Origin: Sepioteuthis lessoniana
Lineage: Eukaryota; Mollusca; Cephalopoda; Myopsida; Loliginidae
Reading direction: 5' to 3'
Length of the DNA: 64,000 bases
NCBI GenBank assembly: GCA_963585895.1
Contig: OY757904.1
Span: forward strand, 158,171,076 to 158,235,075
The position numbers and the translations under genes are program-made. Shown one piece after another: positions 1 through 10,773 of the stretch (position 1 is the first letter of the stretch; each line of letters begins with the position of its first letter). The notes under the pieces are model-generated. The model made no database searches. It was not told where the DNA came from and was given only the letters and a program-made list of their open reading frames with translations.

Positions 1-720
1 TCAATAATCTGAATATTTTAAGCGATAACAATTATCAAGCTTCATCTCAGAAATTTAGACAAATAGTTGTTTATAGTTTGTGATATATCTATGTGTCCAG
101 ACCTTCAGGATACTCTGAATAGTACTGCCTTTGTCCTATAATAGTTGTTATATTTAGAGTTTGAAATCTATATGCAAAAGTAACAACTATTATGGGACAG
201 AAGTAGTATCTTTTTTAATCAACAGAGAGTGTACTTAGAGACTTTTATATGAGCCAGTTAAATCAACAGAAAAAGGTGTATTAACAAATAATAACCTGCT
301 TTTATCATTACCAACAAATTACATAGTATGGTTTTGTCATTGCAAAGTCACCACCACATTACCTATTGCTATTTCTGTCATCCATGTTGCTTATGTCCTT
401 ACCAGGCCATGTCATCTATTTCTGTCAACTCTCTTCATTAGATTGGTAACATTTTGATTGGTCAAACAATCTTTTTAAAAACCTGCTGATGTAGGAGGAG
501 TCAAAAGAAATTGAAGTTATAGTCAAATTTATCACTGTTGTTTCTTTTCTTACACATGTGATAGTGAAACTTGGGGGGGGTCATTTCTTAAGAAATAACA
601 CCCACTAAAGGTTTTTTAATGTATTTTTTAAATTACTCCTAACAATAAATTTACTTTTTAAACCTAAGTTTTATTCGTTCTTGTAAACTGTTGTATATAA
701 AAAGGAGAAAAAATAATATC
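1..720. other. AT-rich stretch without recognised features
   Basis: I see no coding region or repeat that I can name here. There is a short run of G near 573-580 and a (TC)n run at about 719-733 that leads into the first SINE. Confidence 0.5.
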
Positions 721-744
721 TCTCTCTCTCTCTAGATATATAAG

Positions 745-930
745 ATAGCCGACTATAGCTAAGGGTGACCAAAAGGTTCCCTTTTCATAGCTACTACACT
801 AAGGTGTAAGGGAGAGTGCTACTCCTTTCCCTGTAGTGCTCTACTTACCCTTGATCCATACCTTATAATGCTGAGTGTTAATCAAAGAGTCATCCAATAC
901 CATTTTTTGAGTCTTTTGGTAAGACTATGC
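745..930 (-). repeat. SINE family A, copy 1, head missing
   Basis: Reverse-strand copy of a tRNA-derived SINE seen at least eight times in this window. The conserved body is present: the 'ctacaccttggtgtagtag' palindrome region, the 'agtggagcaatccagg' block and the 'cttgatgcctcc' block, all read on the minus strand. The tRNA-like head (A and B boxes) is missing at the right end, where the next, plus-strand SINE begins directly. Non-coding. Confidence 0.75.
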
Positions 931-1172
931 TGGGCCATTGGCTTAGTGGGTAAAGTGTTCACCAATGCTCTGGAGACCGAGGTTCAATCCCAGGTCGTCA
1001 TATCAAAAAATAGTACTTGATGCCTCCTAGCCTAACAAATCAGTATTACAAGTTAGGGATCAAGGGTCAAGTGGAGCAATCCAGGAAAAGGAGTAGTGCC
1101 CTACTCTATACCTTGGTGTAGTAGTTATTGAAAAAGAAGCCTTTAGGTTGCCTTTGACAAGGGTCAACCAAC
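931..1172 (+). repeat. SINE family A, copy 2, full length
   Basis: Begins with a tRNA-like promoter region: A-box-like 'ttggcttagtgggtaaagtg' and B-box-like 'ggttcaatcccagg' about 30 bases later. The family body follows (cttgatgcctcctagc, gatcaagggtcaagtggagc, accttggtgtagtag). The internal RNA polymerase III promoter is inferred from the box match. It is not a tRNA gene, because no acceptor stem closes around it. Confidence 0.8.
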
Positions 1173-1185
1173 GATATATAAAAGT

Positions 1186-1440
1186 AAAGTTGGCGACTTT
1201 AGTCGAGGGTGACCCGAAGGCTCCTTTTCAATAGTTACTACACAAAGGTGTAGGGGAGGGTGCTACTCCATTCCCTAGATTGCTCCACTTTACTCTTGAT
1301 CCTTAACTTATAATAATGAGTGTTAAGAAAGGCAACATTTAGTACCTTTTTTTGATTCTTTGGTATGACTCAACCTGGGCTTGAACACCGGTCTCCTGGA
1401 CCATTAGCAAACACTCTACTCATTTGGCCAATGACCCAGT
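1186..1440 (-). repeat. SINE family A, copy 3, near full length
   Basis: Minus-strand copy lying tail to tail with copy 2. Reading from the right it has the tRNA-like head (tttggccaatgacccag at its boundary), the B-box region near 1375-1400, and then the body down to the 'gtcgagggtgacccg' end. Diverged from copy 2 by scattered substitutions. Confidence 0.8.
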
Positions 1441-2099
1441 CAACTATATATGTATATATATTTATACAAAGGATGTCTCAAAAGTTACTTAGGCATTTAA
1501 AAATAGCATGCAATTTTGTTGGTAATTTGTAATTGTTTTTTGTAGTGTAGAAAAATTCATACAATGGAAATAAATTTACTTCATTTATGAAAAATGATGT
1601 CGTTTATTTCATATTCTTAAAAGAAAATTCATGAATTTATGAAAAAATATATATAAATTTAATTCTTTTTTTAATATCCTCAGATGACTTTTAAAAGACT
1701 TATATATATATATATATAACCCAGTGTCTGTGGCTTTGTAAGACATAAAATAAGTCATGGTATGTTTTGCTTCATATCTAAGAGGTAAGCTCATATAAAC
1801 CTTTCATATTTTACATACATAATCCCAAAATATGTTCACGTGAAATGGCTTCATTTACATGTTCATTTCAATGAGATAGTTACTTGAAATAGCACAAAAT
1901 GTAGTAATGATTACAGCCCTTTTACTAAAATTCTAAAACATATTGTGGTAATCTAAATATCTTTTAAGTTTTAATTTTGATTTAATTGCAAGAAAATAGC
2001 ATTAAATTATACACAGAAAAAAATGACTTTCACCTATTTAATGCAGGTTAAAATATCAATTTTTGTTAAAATATCAATTTTTGTTATCAAAAATTAACT
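1441..2099. other. AT-rich non-coding stretch with short (AT)n runs
   Basis: Contains short (AT)n tracts near 1445-1465 and 1700-1719. No reading frame here resembles a known protein. Confidence 0.5.
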
Positions 2100-2516
2100 T
2101 AGCCATGTTAGTACTACTGTATAGTTGCACCACTTGGATTTTAATTAAATGCCAGGAGAAAAAGCTCGGTGGAAACTACACAATGATGCTATATGCTGTT
2201 ATGAATAAATCTACAAAAGAGCAGCTGTGCGGTCACTTACCTCCCATCTCATAAACTATCAAAGTAAGATGAACAAGACATACGGGGGACTGCTGGTGAA
2301 GAATGGACAAACTCAAAAGCAACATTCTTCTATGAACTTCTACAAATGGACTCATCAGTGTTAGTCAACCAGCTAAACTTTACATTCATTAGCCTTGCAT
2401 GGATACTAGATACTGTTTAGAGGACTTACTAAGAGTGATGGCCAATGGGGATGAATGTTTAAAAAGAAAGTCAAAAGAATCTGCACTGTCAGCACACATT
2501 GGTATTGATGATGACA
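2100..2516 (+). pseudogene. Old RTE-type LINE fragment (3' end)
   Basis: A strongly decayed 3' end of the same RTE family found complete at 12-15 kb. The frame reads LLYSCTTWILIK, then KKLGGNYTMMLYAVMNKS and CGHLPPIS, matching LLYGCTTWTLTKRLEKK, LDGNYTRMLRAILNKSW and YGHLPPI of the intact copy. It continues with scattered matches in other frames and ends at a 'tgatgatgac' remnant of the (GAT)n tail near 2516. There are many stops and shifts, so it is the oldest RTE copy here. It is 5'-truncated, as is usual for LINEs. Confidence 0.8.
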
Positions 2517-2519
2517 CAT

Positions 2520-3760
2520 TATTATTTTTTTAAAATAAAACTAAGGGAAACAACTCTATAATAAGTTGTTAAACTTGGAAATTGGTACAATTCTGTTACA
2601 ATATGCCATGTCAAAATAACAAACACACAAGCATAGGTTCATTATTAATGAAATTTACATTTTATGATCCAAGAGATATTCAGAACAAAAGAATTCAATT
2701 TTCATGTTTTGATAATTTCATTTTTCTGCACATATCAAACACTCTTATATCTAATTAGTCAACTATGAAAAACAAAATAATTTTGACTCTCATATTCAAT
2801 TTTCTAGAATTCATAGTTATCTGTGTATTTTTGTGTTTGCATTTCAGAGTACAGTCATTTCTTAAGCCTTTGTAGAACATTTGTTGGGGAATATTAGCAT
2901 GATAGAATAATGGAATGAGAAAAGCTGTTCCCTTATACAAAGAACAATTACTTACAATTAACAAGATATTTTATTGCCTAATCAAACTAAATGGAATACA
3001 AAAGTAGTAAGTGAAGCTGGGTATGAAGATATGTTCTTATTGTACATAGGTATGTATGAAGTTTTAAGAGAAATGAAAGTTCGTGAGAGACTTACATATT
3101 TGAGAAGAGTTCTTCAGCTGTTGATTGTGCAGAATTATCAAATGTGCCCGAATATGTGTGCTAGTAAGCTTAGGCCATTGTATGTTGTGTACAATTCTGT
3201 GGTGTCATATTCAACATGAGACAAGGTCCGATAGGAATGAAAACATCACTGATCTGGAGGATGAGAATCAGGTCTTAAAGCATCCTGCAATTAAAAGAAA
3301 ATAAAATTTTAATGCCTTTTTCTTATATACTGCTTTGAGAATGTCATTTAGTAGTCATTAGCAAAATTCTTAGGTAGACAAAGGTGGTAATCCCACCACT
3401 TGAATCAACTTGAATGCAAAACCAATAGTTTATCATTTTTCCAATTCAGTTATTGACAGTAGTTCTAGCTATGAATTGGAATTGTGTTAGAAAATCCTTT
3501 AGTAGATGATTAACTGAAATTAACAAAAACTGGAATAATACTTATAACTATTAGAAATATCTCATAAGGTTAACAGATTAATTGTAGTCTCTGCTAAATA
3601 TAAAATCAAGACTTGGATCAAAACTCATTATTTTAACATGAGTCAAAAGGTTTTCAATATTTTTGCAATACAAGACACAATTCAGCAGCTCCAGATTGGT
3701 TTTGCCAAAGTTGCGAAGGTGACAAACCACACTGGACTGTTAGATTCCAAGCTTGCCTGA
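2520..3760. other. AT-rich stretch without recognised features
   Basis: An 81-codon open frame at 2974-3219 (+) has no motif that I recognise and no flanking gene signals, so I do not call it a gene. Confidence 0.45.
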
Positions 3761-3766
3761 TACTCT

Positions 3767-3877
3767 CAAAACCATGGACTCTGAGGCCTGGCTTTAAACC
3801 ATAGAAGCAAATCTGGAAAGTGCTACTAGTTGGATTTGCCTCTATCACTTAAAGCACAGCTTCAGAGTCCATGGTTT
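3767..3877. repeat. Short inverted repeat (about 30-base arms)
   Basis: 'aaaaccatggactctgagg' near 3767 is the reverse complement of 'ttcagagtccatggtttta' near 3857-3877, and the match extends for about 30 bases with a few mismatches. The spacer is about 48 bases. It could be a small foldback/MITE-like relic, but no target duplication was established. Confidence 0.6.
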
Positions 3878-4011
3878 TAGGCTAACCTAAACTTCCATGA
3901 TTGTTAAGGTTCTTGCAACCTGAGTGAAATTTCTTGAACTATTTGATTACTGTACGATGATCAACTGTACTTTCACCTTTTACACGACAAATGTTTTTCA
4001 TTGCTTCTGCA

Positions 4012-4100
4012 CTTTTATGGCCAAGTTCAAACTCTCAAAGCTTTATGGCCAAGTTCAAACTCTTTAAGCTTTATGGCCAAGTTCAAACTCTTAAAGCATA
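4012..4100 (+). repeat. Minisatellite, three copies of about 29 bases
   Basis: The unit 'tttatggccaagttcaaact' plus 'ctttaaagc' repeats three times almost exactly. It lies in an open frame that looks like an accidental consequence of the repeat. Confidence 0.85.
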
Positions 4101-4189
4101 AGTTATCTGAGCAGATTTCAACTCACACACAGAGTGAAGCAACACACAACCTGTCAGCACACCAACTACCACCATACTACCAACCATAG

Positions 4190-5190
4190 CAGATACTTTA
4201 CACAGCTTGAACTGCTTTATTGCAAAACTTTTGACTCACCCTAGTATAATTTTTGTTAATAATTAAAAATTTAAACTGAATAGTTAAAAACAGCAATTGT
4301 TATTACAAAAGATAAATTAACATAACAGAAAAAAGATTTGTATGTAACATTTTTATATCATAAAATGTTTTAAAGTTTTCCTGGGAATTATTTTAAAATG
4401 TAAGTGACACTCATGAGATTTATTGATTTAAATATTTTAGTTTTTTGTCTGGATTATTAGTCCTAAGCAATAATGCTGCCATTATTCTATATATTGAAGA
4501 ATTACCTATAATTAATTGTGAATCATACAGACTATTTTTCAAGATTTTTCAGCACAAAATTTAGGTGTAGATATTATACATGATAACTATAAAATTAATT
4601 TTTTTTCTGGTCACATGCCTCACCATGATGACTGAAAGCAAGTTATATTTACAGTCCAAAAAAAATGGGTTTTATGCTATTATAGAAAATTATCCACTGG
4701 AATGTGTGTTTACGATTTTTCTTTTAATGTGAGCTTATTTTCACTGTAAACTTGTTTCATTTTTCTGAACATGTTTGTCCATTTTCTTTAAATATTGTGT
4801 AAATTTTGTGTTTGAGATAATATAAATGATGCAAATTATTATTTTGAGTCAGTACAAAAACCAATTTAAAGTAGAAGAAATGATAAATTTAGGTTAAATT
4901 CAGCTACAACAAATTCTAAAAAATCAGTGAATATCAAATATGTAGTCCAAAATTAGAGGTACATGTTATATATGAATATATATTATACACAAATAATTAC
5001 AGTAATTATTTTAATAGGACAAATAATTCATTTTTATTTTCCCTAATTTAAATTCTGTAGAATTAGTTATGTCCTTCAGTGAAATAAACTCCCATTATTC
5101 ATTATTTTAGATTTTCTCTCACTGAGAACTTTGATTTTGCCATAAGAAACAAAACCTTTAACATTAAAACCTTCCTCTGAGTTATCAAGT
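4190..5190. other. AT-rich stretch without recognised features
   Basis: No open frame of note and no similarity to the repeat families elsewhere in this window. Confidence 0.5.
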
Positions 5191-5365
5191 AAGTAAAATT
5201 GGCTACCATAGTTAAAAACAACCTGAAGACTCCCTTTTCATTAGCTATAACACCAAGGTGTAATAGAGGGTGCTCCACTTTACCTTATAATGCTGAGTGT
5301 TCAGGCGGCATTAAGTACTATCTTTTGAGTCTTTGGTATGACTCAGCCTGGGATTGAACCCTAAT
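5191..5365 (-). repeat. SINE family A, copy 4, partial
   Basis: Minus-strand body of the family: 'caccaaggtgtaatagaggg', 'accttataatgctgagtgtt' and 'gagtctttggtatgactcag'. It ends in the B-box region (ctgggattgaaccc), so most of the tRNA-like head is lost. A deletion removes part of the middle relative to the copy at 28.5 kb. Confidence 0.75.
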
Positions 5366-5580
5366 AAACTCATTCCAAATTTGCTAAATTTACATCAAAT
5401 CATTTAGCTACCTGAAGATAAATTCATCCTACTAATTAATATAGATTCATTTTTATATCCTATCAATACATATAGGTGTAAAAAAATCAGACTGCCATGT
5501 TCCACTCGTCGACTAGTACCATCAGAATCTTTCTCATGTGTGGTAGTGCATATATACAAAAAAGATTTTCTTTTAATTTG

Positions 5581-5823
5581 GTTTGGTTTAGTTTTCTTTT
5601 TTAATGGCACATCAACTTTAGTGGGTTATCTAATGCCAAAGTCATCTTTGTAGAAGAACAGTTGTAGTACTATCTAAATCATAACTGGGGAAGGATAAAC
5701 AGATTTATACCTTTCTCAAGGGCATTAATCCAAAATTGAGTGTAATAGCACAACTGGAGTTTGAACTCACTTACTGTGATGTTACTGTCGAGCACATTAG
5801 CCATTACACCACAGGGACTCTCC
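5581..5823 (-). repeat. SINE family B, copy 1, full length
   Basis: Second tRNA-derived SINE family, here on the minus strand. The right end 'gccattacaccacagggact' is the reverse of the head 'agtccctgtggtgtaatggc', an A-box-like sequence. The B-box-like part is near 5755-5775. The left end carries the family tail, reverse of 'ttggcattagataaccc...atgccattaaa'. Confidence 0.8.
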
Positions 5824-5937
5824 TTTCAAATCTGAGTCACTTCAAATTCTATCATCATGCAGCAAGGTAACATTAAATCTGACATCTTGAATTAAAAACA
5901 TATTTCATGAATAAACAGAAGACAATTTTTTTTAAAG

Positions 5938-6854
5938 ATACGAGATAATTAAATAAGTTTCCAGACTTTTTTTGTATGTGCACTTTTATTGATAGTACAC
6001 AGATGAAACTCTCGTCCCCTTCGAAGTAATCTCCTCCAGCTGCAATACACTTGTTGTACCGTTCCAACAACTTCTCGAAGGCCCCATGAAAGTCCTCTTC
6101 TGTGAGCGCGTCAATAACCTTCGTCACAGCCTCATTCATCTCCTCAATTGTCTCATAACAACAGTCTCTGAACTTAGGGAATAACCAAAAGTCAAATGGA
6201 GCAAGGTCTGGACTATAGGAATGGTGAGGAACTGTCTCGATGCCCATCTTGGTCAAATAGTCTGTGACAAGGATGGAGTTGTGGACTGGTGATTTGTCCT
6301 GGTGGAAATACCACTGACCCGATTTGAAGAATGCTAGCCTCTTCCGACGGAATATCTTCCTGAACTCCCTTAAAACCTCAACATAGTAACCCTAATCCAA
6401 ACCCTTTGGCCAATCAACTCTGGTGCATAGACTTCCTTACTCCTCGCATACCTCTCATCATCCCTCACAGACTCCCTGCCTTCCTTGAATCTCTTACGCC
6501 ACTCAAAAACTGATGTTTGATTCATGCAAGATGGTCGAAAAGCAGTCTGAAGCATTCCATACATTTCTGTAGCATTTTTTCCAAGTGTAAAAACAGAATT
6601 TTATTGCTTATCGTTCTTCTAAAGTATCCTCACATCCAGATTGCATTTTTGAAATTCCCCAGCTGTGACAATCAGGCTTTAGTAGGGTGTATTCCAATTC
6701 CAGCTATAGCTGTTCATTTGAACCTGAAATCATAAAAGTTGGTCGGTCATCTCATAAGATGTATAGCAATAACAAACTGAATTTTCAAGAGTCTACAACA
6801 ATTTTAAAAGCCTGTACAAAAAAAGTCTGGAAACTTATTGAAGGCACCACATAT
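5938..6854 (-). mobile_element. Deleted mariner transposon, copy 1
   Basis: About 0.9 kb element bounded by inverted termini (aagtttccagacttttttt at 5958-5976 and its reverse near 6815-6835). It encodes two transposase pieces on the minus strand. Near 6370-6564 is an N-terminal helix-turn-helix region (RKRFKEGRESVRDDERYARS). Near 5960-6256 is the C-terminal catalytic end (TKMGIETVPHHSYSPDLAPF, then ETIEEMNEAVTKVIDALTEE). Complete mariners are about 1.3 kb. The missing middle holds the first catalytic Asp, so this copy cannot make active enzyme. The internal junction near 6386-6412 is shared with the copies at 47.7 and 59.9 kb. The DNA between the two pieces is continuous, so this is a deletion derivative. 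Confidence 0.9.
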
Positions 6855-6889
6855 ATAATCAATATCAATATCTGATTTTGAATTAATAA

Positions 6890-7850
6890 ATATACCTAAG
6901 AATAAAGAATGTTCTTTCATTAGCTTTTCTTGCTGTCTGCCTCAGTATAAATATATTATCTATTGTCCCTCTACCAGGTCTTAATCCATATTGAATCTCA
7001 CTTAGGACTTTTCCTGTTAGGTAGCACCTTAGCAAATACTTTTACCAGTAATAGCGAGTAATGTTATGGTAGTTTTTTCCATTAAGTTTGCCTCCTTTCT
7101 TACTAACGGGGTTTATAATCATTCTTGACCTGTCTAGTTGTTTGCTTTCCATACCAATAAAACTATTATGTAGAGCATCATTATCATAGCTTCTCCACTA
7201 GCTTTAGTTACTTTGAATGTGATAACATTAATTCATAGGGCTTTTCTTCATTTCATCATTTTCACAGACACACTGATTTTCTTCCTGCTTAAATATATAT
7301 TTCTGATAGGTTTTTGAGCAATGTTTAGAGCATGAATATCAATAATAACTACCATGAGAAAAATCAGTGTTAAGATGCTCTTTAAAGTGATTTTTCAAAA
7401 AGGTTATTATTTCCTTTGCATGTGGATGTTTACACTATTTTTATCTTTCATCACGGCAAGTGACTTCTTTGAACTGTCTTCCAATTCGTGAATTGTTTTA
7501 AAGAGGTTATGACAGTTATTGACTTTGAAAGCAGCTTCCATTTTAATCATTTTTTGCTTTTTTTTTTTTTTCATATTTATTTATTTGTTTATTTAGTACT
7601 TTATAAATGTCTTGAAATTTCAGATCATGGATATAGTATGTATTGCTGTTTTGCCTTTTTTCTTTTCTCTCAATTCATTTGGCATACCTTCAACTTGTTT
7701 GTATCTCTTAAATCCAACTAGTTTATCAGTAACTTTGTTAGCAGTTGTTTTAAATTGCTCCAAGGTTCATCAACATTTGCCTCTAATTGCATTAGTTGTT
7801 GAAAGAATCCTCCAGTCTTTATCTGAAAACTCTTAGCAATCATCTAGTTA
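6890..7850 (-). pseudogene. Non-LTR retrotransposon (LINE) RT fragment, second family
   Basis: On the minus strand, frame-shifting pieces read as a LINE: HNLFKTIHELEDSSKKSLAV and MKDKNSVNIHM (7400-7520), then IITFLKNHFKEHLNTDF (7360-7410). Next come the reverse transcriptase start NPVSKKGGKLNGKNYHNIT (about 7060-7120) and IQYGLRPGRGTIDNIFILRQ (about 6930-6990). The motif order matches the linker and RT motifs of LINEs, but the sequence is clearly not the RTE family at 12 kb. Several stops and shifts break it. The downstream RT part is missing, and the mariner copy 1 lies just beyond its end. Clade not assigned. Confidence 0.7.
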
Positions 7851-7916
7851 GCATTGTACATCTTAGGAGCTTTGTTTACTTTTCTTACTTTGATCGTAGG
7901 CATCACTAAAAGAGAA

Positions 7917-8150
7917 GGGGGTGTCCTCGTGGTGTAATGGTTAAAGTGATGGACTGCGGAATCATAGTAAGCGAGTTCATACTCCAGTCGCGCTATTATG
8001 TTCACTTTCGGGCAAATACCCTTGGGAAAGGTATGAACCCACTTATCCTCCCAGCTATGGGTTAAATAGTTCCACTACTGTTCTTCTAGGAGAATGGCTT
8101 TGGCATTAAATAACCTACAAAGTTTGATATGCCATTAAACAACCAAACTA
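7917..8150 (+). repeat. SINE family B, copy 2, full length
   Basis: The best plus-strand copy of this family. The head 'cctcgtggtgtaatggttaa' is A-box-like and 'gagttcatactccag' lies in the B-box position. The body includes 'aggtatgaacccacttatcc' and 'cagctatgggttaaatag'. The tail is 'tggcattaaataacctac' followed by 'gatatgccattaaac'. The head-body-tail order is as expected for a tRNA-derived SINE. Confidence 0.85.
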
Positions 8151-8878
8151 AAAGAGCAGTCAATAAGAAATGGTCTAAACCATGACAGTTTTTATTTTAG
8201 ACTTTGGGTCTTGTTGACAGATTATGTAATCAGTTTAGATCTAGGATTTCTCATCAGGTAAAACTTCTCTGTGCTTTGTATTTGAACATGGTGTTTACAA
8301 TTGAGAGATTATCAATGGAGCAAAACTGTTAGGGTCTTTCTCCTCTTTCATTATTCCTTCCTAAGCCTTATTTTCCAACAAATTCCTTACTTTTGCACTA
8401 AAGTTTCAAAGAAGCATATATTTATAAGTAGAGAATATTCAGTAGTTTATATATTTTTGGTATCAATGGATGGTTGTAGTATTAATGCCACAATCTTACC
8501 TCAAAGAAACAGAAGGTGTGCTCTCAGCTACTGACACGCGGAAACCAAAAGAAAAGGACATAAGAGGTATGACTTGTTTTATGTAGAAGAATGTGATAAG
8601 CCCACGTGAAGTGGTTATATTTAATGAGCATATAAGAAACTAAGTTTGTGGTGGTAAAAAGCAGTATTTTGCTTATGACTGATTGGTGAACATCCATCAG
8701 TTTATTTTGCATGTTAAATAATTTGACTACCGCCCAATAGGTTGATTCCACTTTGACTAGACTTCTAAAACCAAGAAGAATGGTATTCAATAAGTGATGA
8801 CCATGTTTTGTTTTTATTTATTAATGTTTCAATTTGGTTATTATAGATAAATCACCAAAACAAAAAGAGAAAATGTTG

Positions 8879-8937
<59 letters not shown>

Positions 8938-10344
8938 TTTTGATTGCTGTTAGCTCAGATTTAAGAATGGCCATCAAATGATATCATTTTGTAAAAGAAT
9001 AATTAATCCTGCTTTTCAGCCAGCAAGACTCAAAGTCTTTGTTATAAATTTAGCAGACGAGATTTAGTCTTATGGGAAACTATTGTTACACAATTTCTAC
9101 GTAACTTAATTTGCCTTTTAAGCCCTCCCACCAACTTTCATTCTTTTCCACAGATGTTGTTACAAATGGTAAATGATAATCCACCTATGTTCTCCTTTCA
9201 GGATTATATGAATGGCTTTTCAGTCCATCTCTACAAAGGTAGATCCATCTACAAACATTGCAAGTTAGCTCTCAGTCATCACTTTTCAGAGGATAAATCT
9301 TAAATTCAGATATTTACATCCATAGATATGTGTTCACATAACAATTATCGTCATAGGAAATGGAACAGTGATCAAAATTCAAATCCTGGATGTGGTTATT
9401 TGCATTTCATTTAGTACTAATGCCCTTAGCAAAGGCATGAATCTATCTCCACCTACCGACTTATGTGTAAATATTAGGGCAGACTATACAAGTACATACA
9501 AGTAAAATCTTCTGGGGACAAATTGAATACAAGAATTATCCAAAAGATTGTACAAACCAAGCACTTTCAGCTAATTTATAAGCCATCTTCAAGGAGTATT
9601 GTAAGAAATCGTCATATAAATATGTTGTTGATTGTATTGATAATTGACGTATGAGAAATTTGCTTTTGATACTAATTATAAAGAAGTTTTAATTGCCAAA
9701 CACAACCAGAACAATATGGCCATATTCAAAAGAAATGTTAATGGGTTTTCTAGCTGTAATAATTAATGCTCCCAATATTTTCAGTTTTTTCAATTGACTC
9801 TGTATTATTTGCGTCTCATCAATGAGTGTGTTCCTTATAAGGGATGACGTTTCCGTGTTGGTTTAGTAATTTCATATGATATTCTAGTCAACATAGACGA
9901 CTGATCAATATTCAGGTTAAGGTAGTTGTTTTATGTCCAACGTAGTTGTTTATAATTTGGTGTTTATCAGGAATGCATTTCCTCACTGAGCAAGTAAATT
10001 CATAAACAATGAGAAATTTATTAATTCTAGGTTTTGAGTAATTTTATTTTGACTGTTAATGGGATTGGCAGTATTTAAAGTAAATTATAAGTTTAGTCTT
10101 TGTAGATTCAACTGAAAAGATGCAATGTTTAATGATATTTCTTGTGTTCATCTTGTTTATAATATTTATGCATTTGATTGCAACAGGATAGGTATTATAT
10201 TGTTGTCATTATCTCAGGATTTTTGCTTATTTTCATTAGAAAAGATTTAATCTGTCACTAGTATGATTAGAAATGTTGTTGCTAACTAACAGGTTTTATT
10301 CTCATAATTTAAGTATATACATGTGTTAAATTTCTTTGCATATA
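8151..10344. other. AT-rich non-coding stretch with an (AT)n tract and a SINE B relic
   Basis: Holds a long (AT)n microsatellite at 8882-8928 followed by poly-T. A decayed piece of SINE family B lies at about 9410-9480, matching the 'cccttgggaaaggtatgaa' region. Nothing else is recognisable. Confidence 0.5.
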
Positions 10345-10512
10345 CTGAGGTTGCTACTAACTCTGTGGTAAGATATCCAACTGGTGTAAAGTCAGCCAGG
10401 TTTCAATCCTAGCTTGAAGCATCTCGCATGTCGAGCCACACTAATGAATAGCGATTCAACGAAACAGTGTGTCTACAACATTGGTTGGTCGGGTTTTATG
10501 GCATATCAAGTA
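10345..10512 (+). repeat. tRNA-like SINE, third type
   Basis: Starts with an A-box-like 'aactctgtggtaagatatcc' and a B-box-like 'ggtttcaatcctagc' about 35 bases on. A non-tRNA body follows (catgtcgagccacac, cgattcaacgaaacagtg) and the end is 'ttttatggcatatcaag'. The body differs from families A and B. Only one copy is in the window, so its status as a family is inference. Confidence 0.5.
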
Positions 10513-10533
10513 TATACATATTTATCTACATGA

Positions 10534-10760
10534 AGGAGTCCCTGTGGTGTGGAGGCTAATATGCTCGATTGCTATATAGGATTAAGTTAGTCTGAATTCC
10601 AGTTGTATTATGAAATTAAATTTCAAACTAATTCTCTTGGAAAAGATATGAACCTCCTTATCCTTCCAGCTATGAACTAAATAATACCACCACTGTTTTT
10701 CTACAAGGATGGCTTTGGTATTAAATAACCCAGGAAAATTGATATGCCATTAAACCAATA
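10534..10760 (+). repeat. SINE family B, copy 3
   Basis: Plus-strand copy with head 'gtccctgtggtgtggaggct', the body block 'ccagctatgaactaaataat' and the tail 'ggtattaaataaccca' then 'gatatgccattaaacc'. More diverged than copy 2. Confidence 0.8.
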
Positions 10761-10773
10761 ATTATATAACATT

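Noticed and set aside
931-1005. Possible tRNA gene with A and B boxes
   Set aside because: The boxes recur in several dispersed copies with a fixed non-tRNA body, and no acceptor stem closes. It is the head of a SINE.
2974-3219. 81-codon plus-strand open frame as a small gene
   Set aside because: No recognised domain, no supporting signals and no related copy; open frames of this size are common in AT-rich DNA.
5873-6256. Host SETMAR-like methyltransferase gene
   Set aside because: Only the mariner transposase end is present, inside inverted termini; no SET domain or exons accompany it.
6327-6345. Telomere relic at the mariner junction
   Set aside because: Only two to three TTAGGG-like units exist, inside an element and repeated in its copies, so an interstitial telomere is not supported; the junction itself is reported as a finding.
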